64,000 nt of DNA from Acidobacteriota bacterium. Its GTDB lineage: Bacteria; Acidobacteriota; Thermoanaerobaculia; Multivoradales; J023. The number at the start of each line of letters is the position of its first letter. The stretch's first letter is position 1. Below the pieces are notes generated by a model. The model searched no databases. It was not told where the DNA came from and worked only from the letters and a program-made list of their open reading frames with translations. Position numbers and translations under genes: made by a program. The DNA lies in the NCBI GenBank assembly GCA_029263315.1, contig JAJCXR010000053.1, positions 248,001 through 312,000 on the forward strand, in the 5' to 3' direction. Below, piece after piece: positions 15,655 through 22,049 of this stretch.

Positions 15655-16281
15655 ATGCGCGAAGATCAAAAGGTGGCGACAGGACGGGCGCCCGAGCCCA
15701 GCGGCCAAGCCGAGCAGGAGACGACCCTGTCGCGGATGGGTTGGATCGGCCTCGGTCTGAGCCTGGCGGCGGCCTACGGTACTTTCGCGGCCTTTCTCGG
15801 CCGCTTCCTCTACCCTGCCGGCCCACCCAGCCGCGACTGGATGTTCGTGGTCCCCGTCAACCACCTCGCGGCCGGCCAGTCCCTGCGATATCAGACCCCC
15901 GGCGGCGCCCTGGTGAACATCACCCGCCGCGGCGAAGAGGCGACGGCAGATGCCTTTGTCGCCCTGTCGAGCACTTGCCCCCACCTGGGTTGTCAAGTGC
16001 ATTGGGAAGGGCACAGGAATCGTTACTTCTGCCCATGCCACAACGGCGTCTTCTCCCCCGACGGACAAGCCACCGAGGGGCCTCCCGCCAAGGCTGGGCA
16101 GGCCCTCGAAAAGTACCCCCTAAAGGCCGACGGCGGTTTGCTCTACATCGAAGTGCCCACGGCCGAGCTGGCCCTCGGCGAGGGCAAGATCATCACCTCG
16201 CCGAACGATCCCCCGGGACCCGGCCACGATCCCTGCCTCTTCACCTGCAGCTTGCGGCCCTTCTCTCAGAGCTCGAGCTAA
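15655..16281 (+). CDS. Rieske [2Fe-2S] protein of a cytochrome bc-type complex
   Basis: This 208-residue protein has one N-terminal membrane anchor (about 29-53) and a periplasmic Rieske domain. The cluster ligands are visible: C108-P-H110-L-G-C113 and C126-P-C128-H129, matching the CTHLGC/CPCH pattern of bc1/b6f Rieske proteins including the disulfide cysteines. It would accept an electron from quinol at the Qo site and pass it to a cytochrome c. It opens an operon with cytochrome b 14 bases downstream (AGGAG before that start), then octaheme cytochrome, NapA and NapB. The last 30 residues are Pro/Ser-rich with two extra cysteines, a mild oddity. Confidence 0.92.
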   Translation: MREDQKVATGRAPEPSGQAEQETTLSRMGWIGLGLSLAAAYGTFAAFLGRFLYPAGPPSRDWMFVVPVNHLAAGQSLRYQTPGGALVNITRRGEEATADAFVALSSTCPHLGCQVHWEGHRNRYFCPCHNGVFSPDGQATEGPPAKAGQALEKYPLKADGGLLYIEVPTAELALGEGKIITSPNDPPGPGHDPCLFTCSLRPFSQSSS

Positions 16282-16295
16282 GACAGGAGACCACC

Positions 16296-17348
16296 ATGTT
16301 GGCTTGGATCAAGGAACGGCTGCCCTTCGATGGTAACCAGCTGCGGGAGCTCACCAACGAGCCGGTGCCCAACCACCTCAAGCGCTGGTGGTTCGCCCTC
16401 GGGGGCACACCGGCCTATCTCTTCGTGGTGCAAATCGCCACCGGAATTCTGCTCGCTTTCTACTACAAGCCTTCACCCGAAACCGCTTATGAATCGGTGC
16501 GCTACATCACCGAAACGGCGTCCTTCGGCTGGCTGATCCGCGGCGTCCACAAATGGGGGGCCACCCTGATGATCGCCGCCGTGATCTTGCATCAGATGCG
16601 GGTTTACTTCACCGGTGCCTACCGCAAGCCGCGGGAAATCAATTGGATGGTGGGCATGTGCCTGCTGATCTGCACCTTGATGCTCGGCTTCACCGGCTAT
16701 TGTTTGGTCTACGAGCAACTGAGTTATTGGGGTGCTGCGGTGGGGGCCAACATCGCCGGCGGGGTGCCCCTGGTGGGCGGCTTCATTCGGGAGATGATGC
16801 TCGGCGGTGAAGGTTACAACGCCAACACCCTGCCCCGCTTCTATGTGCTGCATGCCGCCGTGCTTCCCACTTTGCTGACCCTCCTGGTGATCATTCATAT
16901 CGGCATCATCCGCCTGCAAGGGGTCACCGAGTACCGCTTCGCCGATCAGCTGGAGGAGGAAGCGGCGGGCAAGAAGCAGTACTTCAACTTCTTCCCCGAT
17001 CATCTGCTGAGCGAGCTCATCCTGGGGCTCGGCCTGATGGTGGTGTTGTCCGTCCTGGCCACGGTTCTGCCCGCCACCTTGGGGCCCCCGGCAGATCCCT
17101 TGACCACCCCCGAGGTGATCAAACCGGAGTGGTTTTTTTATGTCACTTTTCGCTGGTTGAAGCTCTTCTCCGGCACGGTCGCCATCCTCTCCACCGGCTT
17201 TATCGCCTTCATCATGTTCTTCTGGCCCTTCATCGATGCCCGCATCCGGCGTCACACCCGCTTTTCCGAAGCTAGCGTGTGGATCGGCATCGTCGGGGTC
17301 TTCTTGATCATCGGTCTCACCGTTTGGGAAGCCGTCGCGGCCCACTAG
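16296..17348 (+). CDS. Cytochrome b (fused b6/subunit IV type)
   Basis: This 350-residue membrane protein joins the four-helix haem-binding half and the subunit-IV-like half in one chain. The bis-His ligands are H85/H99 (13 residues between) and H186/H201 (14 between); the second spacing is the cytochrome b6 pattern rather than the bc1 one. The Qo loop motif is PEWFF at 277-281 instead of PEWY. It should oxidise quinol with the Rieske protein just upstream and send electrons both across the membrane and to a c-type carrier. No c1 or f gene follows; the next gene is an octaheme cytochrome, which may take that role. The start is the ATG at 16296 after AGGAG. Confidence 0.94.
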   Translation: MLAWIKERLPFDGNQLRELTNEPVPNHLKRWWFALGGTPAYLFVVQIATGILLAFYYKPSPETAYESVRYITETASFGWLIRGVHKWGATLMIAAVILHQMRVYFTGAYRKPREINWMVGMCLLICTLMLGFTGYCLVYEQLSYWGAAVGANIAGGVPLVGGFIREMMLGGEGYNANTLPRFYVLHAAVLPTLLTLLVIIHIGIIRLQGVTEYRFADQLEEEAAGKKQYFNFFPDHLLSELILGLGLMVVLSVLATVLPATLGPPADPLTTPEVIKPEWFFYVTFRWLKLFSGTVAILSTGFIAFIMFFWPFIDARIRRHTRFSEASVWIGIVGVFLIIGLTVWEAVAAH

Positions 17349-17360
17349 GAGCAGCTCGTC

Positions 17361-18998
17361 ATGACCCTGGAGCAGAAACGCATCGTCTTGATCGCACTAT
17401 CCCTCCTCTTTCTGGCGTCTCTCGTCTTCGTGCAGAAGCTGGAGGTGGCGCGGCGGTACGAGGAGGCGGGTTTGGCCGATCACAGCATCGCCGTACCGGC
17501 CAGCTCGCGGGCCTGTGTCGATTGCCACAGCCAAGGCACGCCGGGCATCGTCGACCACTGGCAGGGCAGTCCCCACGCCCGCACCGGCGTCGGCTGCGTC
17601 GAATGCCATACCGCCAATCCCAAGGACGCCGATGCCTTCGAGCACTACGGCGTCACCGTCGCCACGGTGGTCACCCCCAAGGACTGCGCCCGCTGTCATC
17701 AAGAGGTGGCGGAGGAGTTTGAAGGAAGCCACCACGCCGCCGCCGGCAACATCTTGGCATCCCTCGACAACTTCTTGGCGGAGACGGTGGAGGGGGCCCG
17801 TGAGTCCTTCGATCCCCACTCCCCCACCCCGGGCCTCAACGTCACCCAGGTCAACGGCCTGGCCAGCGCCGCCTCCGGTTGCCAACAGTGCCACGGCTCC
17901 AAGATTGCCCTGATGGGACGGGACGGTGAGCCGATCACCGTCGATGATCTGGCGCCGGACGCCGAGGGTCTGCCCACCAACCTGGAGGCGGTGGGACGCA
18001 TCCTCAAGGACGACAGCGGTCGCCCCAAGCTGCATGCCGGCAGTTGGCCCAATACCGGCATCGGCCGCCTCAACTTGGACGGCTCCCGCGGCTCCTGCAG
18101 CGCCTGTCACAGCCGCCACGACTTCTCTCCGCGGCGGGCCCGACAGCCCGAGAACTGCGGCAAATGCCACCTCGGACCCGACCATCCGCAGAAGGAAATC
18201 TACGAGGAGTCGAAGCACGGTATCGCCTACCGGGATCTCAAGGACGATATGGAGCTGGACGGCGATTCCTGGGTGCTCGGCGAGGACTACAGTGCCGCCC
18301 CCACCTGCGCCACGTGCCACATGTCGGGCCATAGCCGCAACGGTGGCAAGATCACCCACGACCCGGGCAAGCGCATCTCGTGGACCAACCGCCCGCCCGT
18401 CAGCCTGGTGATGGACACCGACATCGACGGCAGTATCGTCAAGGAAACCGATCCCGAAAAACGCCGTCTGTTGATCGTCGATTCGGCCCAAGACAAGCGC
18501 AATCGTATGAAAGCGGTGTGCTCCCACTGCCACACCGCCGATTACCTCAACGCCTTCTACCGGCAATACGACGACTTGGTGATCCTCTACAACGAGAAGT
18601 TCGCCAAACCCGGCCAAGACATCATGGCCTCCTTGCTGGAGCAAGGCCTACGGACCCCCACCCAATTCGATGAAGAGATCGAGTGGACGTGGTTCTTGCT
18701 GTGGCATCACGAGGGACGAAGGGCCCGTCACGGCGCTTCGATGATGGCCCCCGACTACACCCATTGGCACGGCATGTTCGAGGTGGCCGAACGCTTCTAC
18801 ACGGGCTTGATCCCGCAGGCTCGGGAGATCGCCAATGAGGCCCGAGAGCACGGCGATACACAGCAGGCCGCCGCCGTCGACGCGACCATCGACAGGGTGC
18901 TGGCACGACCTGAGCACGTGTGGTTCGAGGAAGGGGCCGCCGAGCAAATGGCCAAGATCCGCAAAGCCATGGACGAACGCTACGGTCAAGGCGATTGA
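17361..18998 (+). CDS. Octaheme cytochrome c, hydroxylamine-oxidoreductase (HAO)-like
   Basis: This 545-residue protein has an N-terminal membrane segment (8-24) and eight CxxCH haem sites at residues 52, 79, 109, 174, 246, 266, 316 and 387. The stretch WHHEGRRARHGASMM followed by APDYTHWHG (about 448-471) and the overall spacing match the HAO-like octaheme family. Members either oxidise hydroxylamine or hydrazine, or run in reverse and reduce nitrite; the sense depends on a cross-linking Tyr that I cannot place without an alignment. Between cytochrome b and napA it could be the electron outlet of the bc-like complex, a nitrite reductase for the nitrite NapA makes, or both. It starts 12 bases after cytochrome b with AGGAG upstream. 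Confidence 0.88.
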   Translation: MTLEQKRIVLIALSLLFLASLVFVQKLEVARRYEEAGLADHSIAVPASSRACVDCHSQGTPGIVDHWQGSPHARTGVGCVECHTANPKDADAFEHYGVTVATVVTPKDCARCHQEVAEEFEGSHHAAAGNILASLDNFLAETVEGARESFDPHSPTPGLNVTQVNGLASAASGCQQCHGSKIALMGRDGEPITVDDLAPDAEGLPTNLEAVGRILKDDSGRPKLHAGSWPNTGIGRLNLDGSRGSCSACHSRHDFSPRRARQPENCGKCHLGPDHPQKEIYEESKHGIAYRDLKDDMELDGDSWVLGEDYSAAPTCATCHMSGHSRNGGKITHDPGKRISWTNRPPVSLVMDTDIDGSIVKETDPEKRRLLIVDSAQDKRNRMKAVCSHCHTADYLNAFYRQYDDLVILYNEKFAKPGQDIMASLLEQGLRTPTQFDEEIEWTWFLLWHHEGRRARHGASMMAPDYTHWHGMFEVAERFYTGLIPQAREIANEAREHGDTQQAAAVDATIDRVLARPEHVWFEEGAAEQMAKIRKAMDERYGQGD

Positions 18999-19032
18999 AC
19001 GTTTTTCTTCAAGATAGGCAAAGGACAACGCG

Positions 19033-21408
19033 ATGCCGGTAGATCGACGCAAGACATTGGACCGACGCAGCTTCATCAAGATGGTCGGGGCCGGTGCCCC
19101 GGTGGCGGCTATTTCCTGCCGCGACCGAGACGCCGCGGACCGGCTGAGCGATCAAGCCGGGGCGGGCGATCTGCGCCCCGCCGACCTGACCTGGGACAAG
19201 GCCCCCTGTCGCTTCTGCGGCACCGGCTGCGGCGTCGAGGTGGGGGTGAGCCAGGGCAAGGTCATGGCGGTGCGGGGCGATGAAGCCAGCCCCGTCAACC
19301 GTGGCCTGTTGTGCGTCAAGGGCTATCACCTCCCGGCCTTCCTCTACGGCGAAGACCGCCTGACAAAACCCCAGCGCCGCCATGCCGACGGCCGCTTGGA
19401 AGAGATTTCGTGGGATGAAGCCCTCAACCTCATCGCCGAGAATTTCCAAGGCACCCTCGACCAGCACGGTCCCGAAGCGGTGGCGGTCTATGGCTCAGGC
19501 CAGTGGACGGTTTTCGACGGCTACGCCGCCCTCAAATGGGTCAAGGGGGGCATGCGCTCCAACAATCTCGACCCCAACGCTCGCCTGTGCATGGCCAGCG
19601 CCGTCACCGGATTCATGACCCAATTCGGCTCCGACGAGCCCATGGGTTGCTATGAGGACTTCGAAGCGGGCGACGACTTCGTGCTCTGGGGCAATAACAT
19701 GGCGGAGATGCACCCGGTGCTGTTCAGCCGCATCCTGGAGCACAAGCGCCAGGATCCCGGCGTCCGCGTCATCGACATCGGCACCCGGCGCACCCCCACC
19801 AGCCAGTGCGCCGACCTCTACGTCGAAATGCAACCGGGCTCCGACTTGGCCTTGGCCAACGGCATTTTGCATCTGCTGATGGCCCAAAATCGCCTCGACC
19901 TCGGCTTCATCCAGGAAAACATCGTATTCCGCCGCGGCATCGAAGATCTGGAGACCATCGGCTACGGCTGTTTCGACGATCAGGCGGAGCGTTATGACTT
20001 CAAGGACCAGGCCAGCGAAAGCACCCTCGAGGAGATGCGCGCCTTCCTGGCCGACTACACGCCGTCGCGGGTCGCCGAGCTGAGCGGCGTGCCAGAGGCA
20101 CAGATTCGAACCCTGGCGGACCTCTACGGCGACTCTCGCCGGGGCACCGTCAGCCTGTGGTGCATGGGGGTCAATCAACACACCCGCGGCACCTGGATGA
20201 ACAACTTGATCAACAACCTGCACTTGCTGACCGGCAAGATCGGTCGCCCGGGTAACAATCCCCTCAGTCTCACCGGCCAGCCGTCGGCCTGCGGCACCGC
20301 CCGCGAGGTGGGAACCTTGGCCAACCGCCTGCCCGCCGACATGGTGGTGACCAAGGAAGAGCATCGCCGCAAGGCGGAAGAGATTTGGCGCCTCGAGGCC
20401 GGTACCATCAATCCCAAACCGGGGTACCACGCCGTCGACATGTTCCGCGCCTTTGCCCGCGGCGACGTCAAGACGATGTGGATTCAGACCACCAATCCCT
20501 GGGTCAGCTTGCCCAATCTGCACCGTTTCGAGCGCCGCCCCGGCGACGGTCGTTTCCTCGTCGTCTCGGACATCTACCCCACCCCCACCACCGCCGTGGC
20601 GGACCTGATCCTGCCCTCCGCCGCCTGGGTGGAACGGGAAGGCATGTTCGGCAATACCGAGCGTCGCACCCAGCATTGGAATCAAATGGTGCCACCACCC
20701 GGGGAAGCCAAGGAGGATGCCTGGCAATTCATCGAGGTCGCCAAACGCATGGGCATGGGTCATCTCTTCCCTTGGCAGGGGGATTGGCACCAACCGATGT
20801 TCGAGGAGTACCGCAGCTTCACCCTCGGCATCGGCAAGGACTTGGCCAGCTATGAGCAGCTGAAATCGACCCGCGGCATGCGTTGGCCGGTGGTCGACGG
20901 CAAGGAAACCCGCTACCGCTACGCCGCCGGTCACGATCCCTATGTCGAAAAAAGTGAAGGTGTTGAGTTCTACAAGGCGAAAGCGTACGGCAAGAAGGCG
21001 GCGGTTTGGTTGCGGCCCTACCACCCCCCGGCGGAGGTGCCCGATGCCGACTACCCCTTCTGGTTGAGCACCGGACGGGTGCTCGAGCACTGGCACACCG
21101 GGTCCATGACCCGCCGCATCGACCAGTTGCACCAAGCGGTGCCCAAAGCCTACGTCGAGATCAACCGAGCCGACGCCTTGGAGCTCGGTATCGGACCGGG
21201 AGAGACGGTGCGTTTGGTCAGCCGTCGAGGATCCATTGACCTGGAAGCCCATATCGACGGTCGAGGCCAGCCCCCCCGCGGCAGCGTCTTCGTGCCCTTT
21301 TTCGATGAGTCCCTGAAGATCAACGAGCTGACCCTCGACGCCATGGACAACATCTCCAAGGAACCGGATTATAAAAAATGTTCCGTCCGCTTGGAACGCC
21401 TGGCATGA
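19033..21408 (+). CDS. napA: Periplasmic nitrate reductase catalytic subunit NapA
   Basis: This 791-residue molybdopterin enzyme has a twin-arginine signal (DRRSFIKMVGAG, 10-21) and the [4Fe-4S] ligands C59, C62, C66 and C94. The molybdenum-ligand Cys186 sits in LDPNARLCMASAVTGFM, and the following DEPMGCYEDFEAGDDFVLWG is strongly NapA-like, which separates it from formate dehydrogenases (SeCys/Cys elsewhere) and NarG (Asp). It would reduce nitrate to nitrite in the periplasm. The C-terminal substrate-access domain (STGRVLEHWHTGSMTRR) is complete. The ribosome site AAAGGA precedes the ATG; the stop overlaps the napB start as ATGA. No napD chaperone gene is adjacent. Confidence 0.94.
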   Translation: MPVDRRKTLDRRSFIKMVGAGAPVAAISCRDRDAADRLSDQAGAGDLRPADLTWDKAPCRFCGTGCGVEVGVSQGKVMAVRGDEASPVNRGLLCVKGYHLPAFLYGEDRLTKPQRRHADGRLEEISWDEALNLIAENFQGTLDQHGPEAVAVYGSGQWTVFDGYAALKWVKGGMRSNNLDPNARLCMASAVTGFMTQFGSDEPMGCYEDFEAGDDFVLWGNNMAEMHPVLFSRILEHKRQDPGVRVIDIGTRRTPTSQCADLYVEMQPGSDLALANGILHLLMAQNRLDLGFIQENIVFRRGIEDLETIGYGCFDDQAERYDFKDQASESTLEEMRAFLADYTPSRVAELSGVPEAQIRTLADLYGDSRRGTVSLWCMGVNQHTRGTWMNNLINNLHLLTGKIGRPGNNPLSLTGQPSACGTAREVGTLANRLPADMVVTKEEHRRKAEEIWRLEAGTINPKPGYHAVDMFRAFARGDVKTMWIQTTNPWVSLPNLHRFERRPGDGRFLVVSDIYPTPTTAVADLILPSAAWVEREGMFGNTERRTQHWNQMVPPPGEAKEDAWQFIEVAKRMGMGHLFPWQGDWHQPMFEEYRSFTLGIGKDLASYEQLKSTRGMRWPVVDGKETRYRYAAGHDPYVEKSEGVEFYKAKAYGKKAAVWLRPYHPPAEVPDADYPFWLSTGRVLEHWHTGSMTRRIDQLHQAVPKAYVEINRADALELGIGPGETVRLVSRRGSIDLEAHIDGRGQPPRGSVFVPFFDESLKINELTLDAMDNISKEPDYKKCSVRLERLA

Positions 21409-22004
21409 CCCCACAGGGCCGCCACCGGGTGCGCCGTTTTTTGCCTGCCGTCGGTTGGTTGGTGGTCTGTTGGCTGGTCGCTTCCTGCTCCACCGAGCCC
21501 GGCGACCGCGTGCCGGTACCGGATCGAGACGACGGAGTGGTCAAGACCGCCGCCCACCTACGGGCCGATCGCCGACTTTATGACGGCGCCCCGCCGGTGA
21601 TTCCGCATCCACCCTTCGGCGCCGCCTGCATCGCCTGCCACCACCGCGAAGGCGTCGCCGTCCCCGATGTCGGTTTTGCCCCCCCGGCGCCCCACAGCAG
21701 CGAGGCCCTGGCCGGCACCATGCAACGCTGCCAACAATGCCACATTTTCCAGCAAACGGACCAACCCTACGTCGGCAACAGCTTCGCCGGCCTGCGGCAA
21801 GACCTACGCTCCGGCCGCCGACTCTACGACGGCGCGCCGCCGGTCCTGCCGCACCAAGTCTTCATGCGTGAGAATTGCACAGCCTGCCACAGTGGCGCCG
21901 CCGCCCGCGAAGAGATCCGCACATCGCACCCGGAGCGTCCCAACTGTCAGCAATGCCACGTCGAGCAGACGACGACCGCCCGGTTTGAGCTACCGGGCGG
22001 TTGA
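21405..22004 (+). CDS. napB: NapB-like cytochrome with duplicated diheme unit (tetraheme lipoprotein)
   Basis: This 199-residue lipoprotein (LVASC, Cys28) contains two consecutive NapB units. Unit 1: RRLYDGAPPVIPH (56-68), CIACH (75-79) and CQQCH (109-113). Unit 2: RRLYDGAPPVLPH (138-150), CTACH (158-162), SHPERPNCQQCH (174-185). NapB normally has one RLYxGAPPxIPH segment and two haems; here both segment and haem pair occur twice, giving four CxxCH. NapB passes electrons to NapA, so this longer haem wire may bridge to the octaheme cytochrome. Start chosen at the ATG (21405) overlapping the napA stop as ATGA, which gives a clean lipoprotein signal; the frame is open from 21378. Confidence 0.88.
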   Translation: MTPQGRHRVRRFLPAVGWLVVCWLVASCSTEPGDRVPVPDRDDGVVKTAAHLRADRRLYDGAPPVIPHPPFGAACIACHHREGVAVPDVGFAPPAPHSSEALAGTMQRCQQCHIFQQTDQPYVGNSFAGLRQDLRSGRRLYDGAPPVLPHQVFMRENCTACHSGAAAREEIRTSHPERPNCQQCHVEQTTTARFELPGG

Positions 22005-22043
22005 GCTGGAGACGGTTCAGCTCGAGACGGTTCAGCTCAACCG
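21976..22043 (+). terminator. Overlapping hairpins at the end of the nitrate operon
   Basis: A perfect 9-bp stem (CCGCCCGGT 21976-21984 with ACCGGGCGG 21992-22000) covers the last codons of napB. It competes with a second pairing of CGGTTGAGCTG (21998-22008) with CAGCTCAACCG (22033-22043). The second loop contains a direct repeat GAGACGGTTCAGCTC. No U-tract follows; this is probably a terminator between convergent genes. Confidence 0.45.
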
Positions 22044-22049
22044 CTGACT

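Noticed and set aside
17397..18644. 415-codon open frame antisense to the octaheme cytochrome
   Set aside because: Low-complexity Val/Gly/Asp-rich translation caused by codon bias on the other strand; eight haem motifs fix the sense strand.
19495..21414. 639-codon open frame antisense to napA
   Set aside because: It is the complement-frame shadow of a high-GC gene; it lacks any domain, and the sense strand has unmistakable NapA motifs.
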